From Amyelois transitella (Eukaryota; Arthropoda; Insecta; Lepidoptera; Pyralidae), in the NCBI RefSeq assembly GCF_032362555.1, contig NC_083514.1:6061001-6125000 (forward strand): a stretch of 64,000 nt of DNA, in the 5' to 3' direction. The notes below the pieces were generated by a model, which saw only the letters and a program-made list of their open reading frames with translations, ran no database searches and was not told where the DNA came from. Every line of letters begins with the position of its first letter. The stretch's first letter is position 1. Shown here piece by piece: positions 15,001 through 22,264 of the stretch. A program made the position numbers and the translations under genes.

Positions 15001-18000
15001 TTTCAAGTATTAAGCAAACAAATAGAAAAGCTTACACTCGAGATTGCCGCTCTCAAGGAAGATCGATCCAGATTTCGTGGTCGTCAGCCCTTTAGAAACC
15101 CCCGTCGAAACAAATCGTCAACAAGATCGAAGTCGAGAAATGGAAGAAAACCAGGTGACCCAGAATGGGAGTGCTCCTACCACTATCGTTTCGGTGATAG
15201 GGCCAGAAAATGCCAGTCACCCTGCGCTCGACGACGGTCGGAAAACTAGAAGCAACATCGACGGTGGCGGGCGTTGGTGTTATTAAAGGGAGTAACCGCC
15301 TCTGCATCAGGGAGCTGAACACAAAGGAGCGTTTTCTCGTTGACACCGGCGCAGACATATCTGTATTAGCAGCAAGAAACAGAAAACAAACTCCGAGCAA
15401 CACCTACAAACTGTACGCAGCGAACAATACGCCGATACGAACCTACGGAGAGAAAACTATAGATCTCAACATAGGACTTCGTCGCACATACAGATGGACT
15501 TTCATCGTTGCCGACGTACAGACATCTATACTGGGGGCAGATTTTTTACGAAATCACAAGTTACTCGTCGATCTACATCAAAAGAAACTCATAGACAGCG
15601 TCACCGATTTGAAGATAGAAGTCATAGAAACAACAAGTGATCAGCCGTCAGTATACATCATAGACAAAAATCACATATATCAAGATATCTTAAAAAAATA
15701 TCCCGATGTACTACGCCCGATGTCATTGAGAGAACCAACAAAACATAGCGTTACACATCACATCGAAACCACCGGCCCCCCACTCTTCGCCCGGCCTCGA
15801 CCCCTACCACCCGACAAGTACAAAGCAGCCAAGATGGAGTTCGAGAAAATGATGGAGATGGGTATTTGCCAACCGTCCAAAAGTCCATGGGCAAGTCCAT
15901 TGCACGTCGTCACTAAGAAAAATGGCTCACTTCGTGTTTGTGGAGACTACAGAAGACTTAACGCCGTGACTGTACCCGACCGTTATCCCATACCAAGAAT
16001 TCAAGACTTCACATACAGATTGCACAATAAGAAAATATTTACGAAATTGGACTTGAAAATGGCATACTATTGGATCCCAATCAAAGATGAAGATAAAGCA
16101 AAGACAGCCATAATTACACCGTTTGGACTCTTCGAATTTAATTGCATGACGTTTGGTCTACGAAACTCAAGCCAAACATTCCAAAGATTCATGCACGAGG
16201 TACTGCGAGGCTTGGATGACATCGTATATTCATTCATCGACGATTTATTAATATTTTCAAATACTCCGGATGACCACAAAAAGCACATAGAACAAGTCCT
16301 GGAACGCCTAAGTAAATATGGAGTATCGTTAAATATCGAGAAATGTGAATTCGGAAGAAACAAAATTGAATTCCTCGGTTATCAAGTCTCAGTGGAGGGG
16401 ATAACACCGACCGATGAACGCACGCGCGCCATCTCTAACTATCCGAAGCCAAACACTGTGCAAGATCTCAGAAGATTTCTCGGCATGGTCAACTTCTATC
16501 GTGACTGCCTACCTCATCAAGCTGAACATCAATATGAACTGAACAAGTACTTGCATAACGCCAAGAAAAACGATAAGACGCCGATAATATGGACAATTGA
16601 AGCAGAAACAGCTTTCGATACATGCCGACAAAGCATTCTCGAAGCCACCACATTATCGCATCCAATGCCCGGTGCACCGTTATCATTGATGACCGACGCA
16701 TCTGACTGCAGTTTGGGCGCAGTGCTACAACAGAAAGAAAAAGATGCATGGAAACCACTCGCATTTTTCTCAAAGGCTATGAGCGAAACGCAACGGCGAT
16801 ACAGCGTGTACGATCGCGAATTACTAGCTATGTACACCGCTGTCAAACACCTACGTCGACTTATAGAGGGGAGTGAAATAACTATTTACACCGATCACAA
16901 GCCGCTAGTAAACGCCTTAACAAGACCGCCGAGCAGCAGTGACACACCGAGAAGAGAGAGACAACTCCATTATATTAGCCAGTTTTGTACAAAAATCAAA
17001 TTCATACATGGAGAGAGAAACCAAGCTGCAGATGCCATGTCACGTATAGAAGAAATAGAATTGCTCACATGGATAGATTACGAAAAATTATCACAAGAAC
17101 AGAGAAAAGATGTCACCCTGCAAGATTTGAGAAAACATCCAAAGTTAACCTTTGCCGACAAAATTTTTGCAGGCGTCACTCAACCTATCACATGCGAAAC
17201 ATCGACGGGAAAAAATCGACTTTATCTACCGAAAGCTTTTCGTTACGCTGCTTTCAAAGCGCAACACGAATTAAGCCATCCAGGAATACGCACATCGAGA
17301 AGAATAATGACTTCAAAATATTTTTGGCCGTCGATAAACAAGGACGTCGGAACATGGGCCAAATCCTGCATTGGGTGTCAGCGTGCGAAAATTCATAGAC
17401 ACGTAGTCAGTCCCTGGGGCGAGTTTTCACCGGCAAGAAGATTTGAACATATACATACAGACATCATTGGACCTCTGCCGATCTCGCAAGGTTACCGCTA
17501 TCTCGTGACGATAATCGATCGCAATACAAACTGGATGGAAGCTATACCGGTCAAAGAGATCACCGCCAATATTGTTGCTCAAGCTGTCTACGAAGGATGG
17601 ATATCGAGATTTGGATGTCCCATAAGAATCACCACGGACCAAGGCCGACAGTTCGAGTCATCTTTATTCAATGCACTAATGAAGAAATGTGGTATAAGGC
17701 GCATAAGAACTACAGCTTATCATCCTCAAGCTAATGGAAAAGTGGAAAGATTCCATCGCACATTGAAGGCGGCATTGATGGCCAGAGACGCAATTTCAAA
17801 GTGGAAAGAAGATTTACCCACAGTTTTGCTTGGCTTACGCACTGCACTTCGTGATGACAACACTAGTCCTGCACTGATGACTTATGGTTCTACGCTACGA
17901 GTCCCGTTCGATTTCTTTGTACCTACGAAGTCAAAGAATGAAGACGCCGAATTCATCCGTCAGTTTACAGAGACAATGTCAACATTCACACCTGTACAGA

Positions 18001-18951
18001 GAAAAATCGCATCGAGCAAGAATCTCTTTGTATATAAGGAATTGTCAAATTGCAGTCATGTATTCGTTCGCAATGACACCGTAAGAAGCCCGTTAACAGC
18101 GCCATATGACGGCCCATACAAAGTGATTGAGCGACACAGCAAACATTTTAAGATTGAATTGCCTCTACGAGCATCCAACATATCCATAGATCGACTCAAA
18201 CCGGCGCACATAATCAATCTAGACGACAACATAGCAGCGAACGCGCAACAGAGCCATCCCCACTCTTCGGAACCCGCACCCGCGGCAAACACAGGTCCGC
18301 GCGCGCCGTCGGTTCACACACCGAGTGCGCCAAAACCACGCATTGTCATGAACAAGCCAAGAACACAGGAGACATTAACTAATTCGAAGACATCAAGATA
18401 TGGAAGAAAAATCAAACCTAGTGTACGCTTCGCTTGAAGGGGGATAATGTGGAGTTCACATACAAGTACCACAGAGATTACTACGCGTCGCGACGCCGCG
18501 CTCTGTGCTGCGTGCCCCCCACCACCGCGCGAGTTACACTGTGACGCGTATTAGGTGTGAAATTAATTAATATTGTATAAAATCATTCTCATTACACATC
18601 TTTCTACTGGTATTTCATTTTGAGTAGTCCAAGCTCACAACACACTAATTGTAATACCAGACATACTTGTTATTATATAAGATTTTTTTCCAGCGGCTGT
18701 ATCGGCTGGTTTAGTGCTGAATTTGTCACGACGAACTCCATCTCGATCATACAACATCACTACTCGTTCGCAAGTTGCGACTGCAAGTTTCACATTGTTC
18801 GGAGACCAGCTAATATCAGCTACCGGACTTTCACAACCCTGTAAATTAATTTATATAAATAATCGATATTTTCAGGTCAAAATCGACATCCACACATTAC
18901 AATGCTACTTTCCTGGGCTTCTATAAACGTTTTAGAATATTTCAACCTCAT
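95..18951 (-). CDS. IFT172: IFT172, intraflagellar transport protein 172 (3' end beyond the window)
   Basis: Subunit of the IFT-B complex that carries cargo along ciliary axonemes. Twenty-five exons join in phase into 1187 codons that align end to end with vertebrate IFT172: N-terminal WD40 blades (for example KKVICNKF in exon 3) followed by TPR-like repeats. The last quarter or so lies beyond base 1. Exons 5' to 3': 18901-18951 (ATG), 18667-18838, 13402-13594, 12379-12565, 11938-12072, 11243-11430, 10442-10581, 10235-10311, 8454-8570, 7839-7977, 7331-7461, 7055-7143, 6736-6866, 5597-5724, 4961-5066, 4494-4715, 3914-4098, 3421-3537, 2929-3099, 2632-2700, 2177-2422, 1600-1741, 1165-1265, 580-686, 95-311. 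All junctions are GT-AG except the exon 19 donor, which appears to be GC. Intron 2 (18666 down to 13595) holds a whole LTR retrotransposon. Insects use IFT mainly in ciliated sensory neurons. Family assignment is near certain; single splice sites may be off by a few bases. Confidence 0.95.
2822..2895 (-). pseudogene. Decayed partial copy of IFT172 exon 19
   Basis: This intronic stretch resembles the 5' half of exon 19 at about 2998-3085. They share, in order, the blocks around GCCCGC.TGCCGCG, CTCACTAGCCA/CTCACCAGCCA and GACAAGTCACT/GGCGGGTCACTT, with scattered substitutions. It lies about 35 nt downstream of the exon in gene direction and has no usable acceptor or donor of its own. Read as a fossil local duplication. 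Confidence 0.7.
3836..3908 (-). pseudogene. Decayed partial copy of IFT172 exon 17
   Basis: The intron immediately after exon 17 opens with a second copy of the start of that same exon. The minus-strand blocks CGAAGGTCG, GGGTGAAGCCGG and CGGCCCTAG recur a few bases past the donor at 3913, with drift and a large internal gap. Reading through the donor hits a stop after about a dozen codons. This is a local duplicate, not an extra exon. Confidence 0.75.
5974..6838 (-). repeat. 160-bp tandem array built from IFT172 exon 13
   Basis: Four complete units, identical as far as I can read, repeat with a period of exactly 160 bp downstream of the genuine exon 13 (6736-6866). A fifth, truncated and diverged copy lies at about 5974-6037. 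Each unit holds the last 102 nt of exon 13 with its GTATAT donor (exon-like blocks 6576-6677, 6416-6517, 6256-6357, 6096-6197) plus 58 nt of intron. The 58-nt spacer ends in CCAAG. If that is used as an acceptor, every block is a phase 1 to phase 1 cassette of 34 codons that would splice in frame. The spacer has a weak pyrimidine tract, so use of the blocks is unproven. Confidence 0.93.
8696..9709. mobile_element. Non-autonomous DNA transposon with CAGGGTGAC terminal inverted repeats
   Basis: The left end reads TACAGGGTGACATTTAAAAC and the right end is its near-perfect inverse, extending to an ACAACTGCAT/CAACTGCAT match, so the TIRs are about 27 bp. Both ends are bounded by TA, as in Tc1/mariner-like elements. 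No transposase frame is visible. A second inverted-repeat element is nested inside at 9109-9662. Confidence 0.75.
9109..9662. mobile_element. Nested foldback/MITE element with arms of about 165 bp
   Basis: Left arm about 9109-9275 and right arm about 9492-9662 are inverted copies with only a few mismatches. Both start GAGCTAGTGAACCCTCC and carry GGCAGGCATCTGCCCTGCAC. The central 216 bases are AT-rich and non-coding. Any transcript of this intron could fold into a long near-perfect hairpin. Family not identified. Confidence 0.8.
9712..9830 (-). pseudogene. Decayed partial copy of IFT172 exon 9 and its upstream intron
   Basis: Bases from about 9714 repeat exon 9 (8466-8570) with the middle deleted: CTCGTACTCAA.CACG, then CC.GACCACG.AAT, then the flanking ATGTCATTAC with GGTCAC. 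Further upstream intron similarity (AATGTTGGCACT against AATGTCAGCACT) continues to about 9830. The copy begins exactly at the edge of a TIR transposon (8696-9709), which therefore sits between exon 9 and its duplicate. Confidence 0.72.
10640..10835 (+). repeat. Dispersed short repeat, family A (about 190 bp)
   Basis: Hallmarks are GACTAAGGGATAGGCTTATA, TTCTTTTAGACGATGGGCTA, a TGAATGTGGCC block and GGGTTCTGCCTACCCCGC. Related copies on the plus strand: 8095-8310, 29880-29985, 40005-40085, 59435-59640. On the minus strand: 13205-13325, 25840-25975, 37270-37385, 43750-43865, 53895-53995, 56395-56525. At least 11 copies of different ages mark it as a common interspersed repeat of this genome. 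No coding content. Confidence 0.8.
12905..13190 (+). repeat. tRNA-derived SINE
   Basis: A Pol III B box (GGTTCGAATCC) at about 12988 is preceded by a diverged A-box region and followed by a non-tRNA body (AGTCATGTGC, GGTGAGGGAACA, GGAAACCTGAACATTC). It does not fold into a full cloverleaf, so it is a SINE head, not a tRNA gene. It lies in IFT172 intron 3. Confidence 0.7.
14153..14347 (+). repeat. 5' LTR
   Basis: 195 bp, TGTGG...AACA, preceded by target-site copy CACT. Base-for-base the same as the 3' LTR by eye. It contains a GC-rich first half and a TATTGTATAAAATC stretch that could act as core promoter. Confidence 0.95.
14349..14366 (+). other. Primer binding site, tRNA-Trp type
   Basis: TGGTGACCCCGA starts two or three bases after the 5' LTR. 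It is complementary to CCA plus the last nine bases of insect tRNA-Trp (TCGGGGTCA-CCA). This primer choice is typical of the CsRn1/Kabuki clade. Confidence 0.8.
14392..15249 (+). CDS. gag: Retrotransposon Gag
   Basis: 285-residue structural protein of the LTR element. The N-terminal two thirds look like a retrotransposon capsid domain (conserved WF and QF positions near the start, then an alpha-helical region). The C-terminal part is basic, rich in Arg and Ser, and ends in a CHCC zinc-binding motif, CSYHYRFGDRARKC followed by a further Cys, the variant known from CsRn1/Kabuki elements in place of the usual CCHC knuckle. The frame is open without defects. Its last 40 bases overlap pol, which lies in the -1 frame. 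Annotated as a transposon protein, not a host gene. Confidence 0.93.
   Translation: MERKEEYTDASASPEAVAREVSTISLQSRIPSFWRAQPKLWFAQFEAVVSSYKTSEDQKYNLVIAVLERTDIEQVSDIICNPPSAGKYQALKKRLLSVYEESESKQFQKLLGGLELGEQKPSQLLRVMRDLSGTKVADDALKVLWMGHLPSQVRAVLSVSTESSLDTMATMADKMMEHTEQTVAEIRQDATPGSSSGAQNNLQFQVLSKQIEKLTLEIAALKEDRSRFRGRQPFRNPRRNKSSTRSKSRNGRKPGDPEWECSYHYRFGDRARKCQSPCARRRSEN
15210..18437 (+). CDS. pol: Retrotransposon Pol polyprotein (protease, RT, RNase H, integrase)
   Basis: 1075-residue polyprotein, open throughout. Domains in order: aspartic protease with DTGAD at about residue 45; reverse transcriptase with the FIDDLL active-site variant at about 340; RNase H with TDASDCSLGAVL at about 490; integrase with an HHCC zinc finger (QHELSH ... 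CIGC), then catalytic D, D and E in HTDIIGPLP, TDQGRQFES and ANGKVERFHR. Pol is in the -1 frame relative to gag. An in-frame stop at 15198-15200 means a frameshift must occur within 15201-15249, or translation restarts at the ATG at 15210. No envelope frame follows. All catalytic residues I can check are present, so the element could still be mobile. Confidence 0.94.
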   Translation: MPVTLRSTTVGKLEATSTVAGVGVIKGSNRLCIRELNTKERFLVDTGADISVLAARNRKQTPSNTYKLYAANNTPIRTYGEKTIDLNIGLRRTYRWTFIVADVQTSILGADFLRNHKLLVDLHQKKLIDSVTDLKIEVIETTSDQPSVYIIDKNHIYQDILKKYPDVLRPMSLREPTKHSVTHHIETTGPPLFARPRPLPPDKYKAAKMEFEKMMEMGICQPSKSPWASPLHVVTKKNGSLRVCGDYRRLNAVTVPDRYPIPRIQDFTYRLHNKKIFTKLDLKMAYYWIPIKDEDKAKTAIITPFGLFEFNCMTFGLRNSSQTFQRFMHEVLRGLDDIVYSFIDDLLIFSNTPDDHKKHIEQVLERLSKYGVSLNIEKCEFGRNKIEFLGYQVSVEGITPTDERTRAISNYPKPNTVQDLRRFLGMVNFYRDCLPHQAEHQYELNKYLHNAKKNDKTPIIWTIEAETAFDTCRQSILEATTLSHPMPGAPLSLMTDASDCSLGAVLQQKEKDAWKPLAFFSKAMSETQRRYSVYDRELLAMYTAVKHLRRLIEGSEITIYTDHKPLVNALTRPPSSSDTPRRERQLHYISQFCTKIKFIHGERNQAADAMSRIEEIELLTWIDYEKLSQEQRKDVTLQDLRKHPKLTFADKIFAGVTQPITCETSTGKNRLYLPKAFRYAAFKAQHELSHPGIRTSRRIMTSKYFWPSINKDVGTWAKSCIGCQRAKIHRHVVSPWGEFSPARRFEHIHTDIIGPLPISQGYRYLVTIIDRNTNWMEAIPVKEITANIVAQAVYEGWISRFGCPIRITTDQGRQFESSLFNALMKKCGIRRIRTTAYHPQANGKVERFHRTLKAALMARDAISKWKEDLPTVLLGLRTALRDDNTSPALMTYGSTLRVPFDFFVPTKSKNEDAEFIRQFTETMSTFTPVQRKIASSKNLFVYKELSNCSHVFVRNDTVRSPLTAPYDGPYKVIERHSKHFKIELPLRASNISIDRLKPAHIINLDDNIAANAQQSHPHSSEPAPAANTGPRAPSVHTPSAPKPRIVMNKPRTQETLTNSKTSRYGRKIKPSVRFA
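18436..18447 (+). other. Polypurine tract
   Basis: GAAGGGGGATAA abuts the 3' LTR and overlaps the pol stop codon. It is the expected plus-strand priming site. Confidence 0.8.
18448..18642 (+). repeat. 3' LTR
   Basis: 195 bp, follows the polypurine tract directly and is followed by target-site copy CACT. No difference from the 5' LTR seen. Confidence 0.95.
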
Positions 18952-19626
18952 CTTCAACTTTTACTTTTATAGTATCTTTTGAGATTAAACAACGGATCAA
19001 AAGTTTCCTACATCTTGTACAGGAGCTTGTACAAACAGATTGGCATCTCCGTTTTTTTTACCCTATTTATTTGGTTGTTGGTTGCTAAGTAACACACATG
19101 ACAAACAAAATCCTTTTTAAAACTGCCGCCGCTTTTGCAAACGAGAGCCTATTGACCAAAAAGCTCGGATCGCCAAAGGAGCTTTTTTCAGTAACTATAT
19201 ACATAAACATAAAATCACGCCTCTTTCCCGGAGGGGTAGGCAGAGACTATATCTTTCCACTTGCCACGATCTCTGCATACTTTCTTCCCTAACTAAAAAT
19301 AACTATATCTTTTACAGCTCAAAATACAGCCAAGCAGGTGACAGACACGCGGTTATAATTCGTTCTGCAGTCGGTCACACACGAGGAGTTCGCGCGCACG
19401 TTGAGAAGGCTTATGACCTATCATTATTTTCATTATATTATTTCGAATAACCGACAAACTTAAAAATAAAACTTGAAGGAATAACCAAAAAGAAAAAACA
19501 AAAGAAAAGTCTTAGCTTCGTGAATAGATCTCTTGATCCAAAGACAATAATATATATATTTTTTTTTATGGTCGTGTTGGCGACACTCACTTTATGTCAA
19601 AAACTGACATCGATGCATTTAAAGTT
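18952..19626. promoter_or_regulatory. Shared upstream region of IFT172 (minus) and RpL14 (plus)
   Basis: About 675 bases between the IFT172 start codon and the probable RpL14 cap site. It contains a fragment of repeat family B (about 19205-19290, ATCACGCCTCTTTCCCGGAG). No TATA box is recognised with confidence. The arrangement suggests a bidirectional promoter region, possibly with IFT172 5' UTR exons inside. Confidence 0.4.
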
Positions 19627-19673
19627 CTTTCATTCTTTTCGTGTTTAATTTTTATGTGTCAGGACGTTAAGAG
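19627..19673 (+). other. Probable RpL14 5' UTR exon with TOP motif
   Basis: CTTTCATTCTTTTCG is a pyrimidine-rich cap-site sequence (terminal oligopyrimidine) typical of ribosomal protein genes. A donor (GAG|GTTAGC) ends the exon at 19673 and joins an acceptor at 19925. The exact donor is uncertain because this version leaves an ATG in the leader. Confidence 0.5.
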
Positions 19674-19931
19674 GTTAGCATTTGAAAAATCTATTTGAAT
19701 CCTTGCAAAAGACGTGTATTTTAAATTTTTATATCATGCGTTGTTTCTTCCTGTTATAGTTCGATTATTTCCATACATTATTTTTATATATTTTCAAATT
19801 ACAGTGTCGGTTCGCGTGACAAATTTAACCCCTATGTTTTTTGTACATTGGATTGTTTACACTAGTAAAACATATACAGAATTACACGTAACAGGTAATT
19901 ATTTTTTAAATATATTTTATTACAGAACGTC

Positions 19932-20432
19932 ATGCCTTTCGCGCGATTCGTAGAACCAGGGCGGGTCGCCCTGGTAGCCGATGGTCCTTTGAAGGGAAAA
20001 TTGGTCAGCGTGGTCGACGTCATTGATCAGACCCGAGCTCTTGTGGATGGACCCGGTAGCGGTGTGTCCAGACAACAAATCCGCCTAAACCAGCTTCACC
20101 TCACAAAGTTCCGCCTCAAGTTCCCCTTCACAGCTCCGACACGGATCGTCAGGAAAGCGTGGACAGAGGCCAAACTGAATGAGAAATGGACAGAAAGCCA
20201 ATGGTCACAGAAACTGGCTAACAAAGAAAAACGGGCACAGATGACAGATTATGACAGGTTCAAACTAACATCAGCGCGTGTAAAGAGGAACCGTGCTAGG
20301 ACTGCGGTATTCAAGAGTCTGAAGGTGAAAGCGGCGCGTGCTGGCACTTTTGGCAAGAAGAAAATCCCCAAAACTCCAGCAAAGAAGCCACGTACTAAGA
20401 AACCTGCGGCAAAGAAACCAGCAAAGAAGTAA
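19932..20432 (+). CDS. RpL14: Ribosomal protein L14 (eL14)
   Basis: 166-residue large-subunit ribosomal protein. The N-terminal half is the KOW/SH3-like domain (FVEPGRVALVADGPLKGKL). The middle is the eL14 domain ending in TDYDRFKL and a basic RVKRNRAR helix. The tail is a Lys/Pro/Ala-rich extension (repeats of KKPAKK type), as in other insect L14 proteins. The whole coding sequence is in one exon. The acceptor at 19925 sits six bases before the ATG, so the leader is spliced. An AATAAA lies at 20476. A strong splice donor follows only about 70 bases later and belongs to the snoRNA host transcript, so the two units are almost contiguous. Confidence 0.97.
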   Translation: MPFARFVEPGRVALVADGPLKGKLVSVVDVIDQTRALVDGPGSGVSRQQIRLNQLHLTKFRLKFPFTAPTRIVRKAWTEAKLNEKWTESQWSQKLANKEKRAQMTDYDRFKLTSARVKRNRARTAVFKSLKVKAARAGTFGKKKIPKTPAKKPRTKKPAAKKPAKK

Positions 20433-20475
20433 TTCTTTTATCTGAAAGTTAAAAAAGTGACAAAAAACTATGCTA

Positions 20476-20481
20476 AATAAA
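20476..20481 (+). terminator. RpL14 polyadenylation signal
   Basis: AATAAA 44 bases after the stop codon. The next donor-like sequence, AACAAG|GTGAGT, is at 20552/20553. Confidence 0.75.
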
Positions 20482-20741
20482 GAATTACTTTAAGCCATGT
20501 TCTGTGTTATTGGTATTCCTAAAATACTGTCAAATATGATTAATGAAACAAGGTGAGTTTATTAAGTTTTATAGAACACATCACATTTGTTTTTTTACTC
20601 AATTTATTTTCTTTTTCAGTGTGCAGACCAAATGATCATCTTGCAACCTGTAGAAGGCGAGTATTTTGTTAAAATAAATGACATATAATTTACTATCTCC
20701 ATATTCACATAATAATCTATATAACGATTGCAAAATATTAT

Positions 20742-20815
20742 ATTGCATGATGAATTAATATATAGTCTCGTTCGTATGATCTAATGATTTAAAGATTACC
20801 GCTTTACTGATAAAC
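20742..20815 (+). ncRNA. SNORD30: Box C/D snoRNA, U30-like copy 1
   Basis: C box ATGATGA at 20747, D box CTGA at 20807, 72 nt before the 3' splice site. Guide AGTCTCGTTCGT at 20764-20775 is a 12-nt complement of the conserved 18S stretch ACGAACGAGACT. Human U30 carries the same CTCGTTCG element for 18S A1383. The D' box is degenerate (ATGA), but its spacing keeps the same target A. Confidence 0.85.
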
Positions 20816-21028
20816 TTAAATAATTTAACTTCAATCAATTGTTTCATTATATTATTATTTATGATTCTTTTACTCTTTGCAGATAACATACATAACTTTC
20901 CACATTACAATTCTCCAGGTGAGCAAAATTATTTTAATAAGTCTTATATTTTGAATTATCAATAATTTTTAAACAAAAATTGTTAAATTTATCTATGGGC
21001 ACTTGGGCACCTATCCAATTAACATTAT

Positions 21029-21359
21029 GGTTTCGGCTCCACTGAGGCGGAGAGGAGCAGACCTGTTTCAAGAGATACGTGACTCCACTGAGGCGGAGCT
21101 GAGCTGAGCCCTTGATTGTTGATTTCTACCATGTCACTTCACCAGTCGTCTCCGCTTGACTGTTTCCATTGAAGCAAAGCCGAGACGAGATGTGGATTTC
21201 ATGTAATATGATTGGTAGTTCCTCACAAGTCTCTGCTCCGCTCGTCTCCGTTTGACTGTTTCCATTGAAGCGGTGCGGAGACAAGATGTGGATTTCACGT
21301 AATATGATTGGTCAATCCCCACACGTCTGCTCTCCCTCCGCCTCAGTGCAGCCGCACCC
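21029..21359. mobile_element. MITE with TIRs of about 34 bp
   Basis: The ends GGTTTCGGCTCCACTGAGGC and, inverted, GGGTGCGGCTGCACTGAGGC match over about 34 bases. The interior contains a duplicated motif (TGACTGTTTCCATTGAAGC at about 21163 and 21255). No coding frame. It lies in the intron that carries the first H/ACA RNA. Confidence 0.7.
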
Positions 21360-21361
21360 TA

Positions 21362-21570
21362 TTAATATGCATATGAAAATGAAAAATATTTTATTTGGAA
21401 ACAAAAACAAGTACAATTTAAGTAACATAGGATAACGATGACATCTGCAGAAGTTATGAACTGTGTGTGAAAACTTGTTTGTATTGGTGTAGGTATAGAG
21501 AGGAAGTATGTAAGGCTGTATTGCGATTTGAAACGTCTACGAGGATATTTAATCATGGGAATATTTAACG
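21362..21570 (+). repeat. Dispersed repeat, copy 1 of 2
   Basis: AAATATTTTATTTGGAAACA, then GTACAATTTAAGTAACATAG and TTTAATCATGGGAAT, recur in the same order at about 45165-45475. Non-coding, family unknown. Confidence 0.75.
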
Positions 21571-21611
21571 TAATATGGGTTTACACATGGGAATTACTAT
21601 TCACTAGATTC

Positions 21612-21741
21612 TATACCCTACCAAAGCCGATGTGTGAACAGCTTTATCTGTCATATGTGACTCTGGTTAGGAACATCATCACACTCTGTGTAAGAGAAGT
21701 GTTTACTATAGCTATTTCTCTAAGGGTTGAGTGCGACAAAC
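21612..21741 (+). ncRNA. Box H/ACA snoRNA copy 1
   Basis: Two hairpins with a hinge and an ACA tail. Hairpin 1 is closed by CCTACCA with TGGTTAGG. The H box is ACATCA at about 21673. Hairpin 2 is closed by CACTC/GAGTG and inner AGAGAA/TTCTCT, leaving an internal loop TGTGTA opposite AAGGGTT that fits a pseudouridylation pocket. ACA at 21736-21738, three bases from the predicted end. Target not identified. Confidence 0.72.
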
Positions 21742-22032
21742 ATCTATAGTTTTTTTTAATTTCACATATATAGTAAACTGTTACAATAGGTACTTATAAG
21801 AATAATAAGAAACTTACAAGAAAGAAAGGGAATTAGAGATTTTGTTATATAGGTATTCAACACCAGTTGCAAATATATTTTTTTTTTTTCAGAAACTTAT
21901 ATTGACGTGATGGGAGGTGAAATTGCAAGACCCTCTTGTTTATGGACAATAAAAGACCAACACTCCACTTCCACTTTTTATGAGAAGTAAGTTTCAAGCA
22001 ATTAAGTATTTTTAAGGCATGTAATTTTTTAT

Positions 22033-22113
22033 TTATTATGATGAATGATGAATATTAAATAGTCTCGTTCGGATGATCTCTTTGATTTCAACATTACCGC
22101 TTTACTGATAATT
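22033..22113 (+). ncRNA. SNORD30: Box C/D snoRNA, U30-like copy 2
   Basis: C box ATGATGA at 22038, guide AGTCTCGTTCGG at 22061-22072, D box CTGA at 22105, 73 nt before the 3' splice site. It shares the guide and the downstream ATTACCGCTTTACTGATAA with copy 1, so the two arose by duplication. Confidence 0.85.
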
Positions 22114-22264
22114 TCAAAACATATATGTGTAATATTTTATATTTAATTGGTTTATTAATTTTATGTTTTTCTAATCCTTAGGGGTCCCACAAATTGCAGC
22201 TTAAAATATATGCCTAGGATTTCAGAAAATGGTATGTCATAAAGGATTTTTACTAATTATCCAT

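Larger units (their letters stand above)
14153..18642 (+). mobile_element. Complete Gypsy-type LTR retrotransposon (CsRn1-like)
   Basis: The 4490-bp element has 195-bp LTRs at 14153-14347 and 18448-18642 that read identical, begin TGTGG, end AACA and are flanked by a 4-bp target duplication, CACT (14149-14152 and 18643-18646). It carries a tRNA-Trp primer site, gag, a -1-frame pol and a polypurine tract, and no envelope gene. The CHCC-type gag finger, tRNA-Trp primer and 4-bp duplication suit the CsRn1/Kabuki group of Metaviridae. It sits in IFT172 intron 2, antisense to the host gene. Identical LTRs and open frames point to a very recent insertion. Confidence 0.95.

Noticed and set aside
14712-18292. 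Minus-strand frames across the retrotransposon
   Set aside because: Shadows of gag and pol; no motif on that strand.
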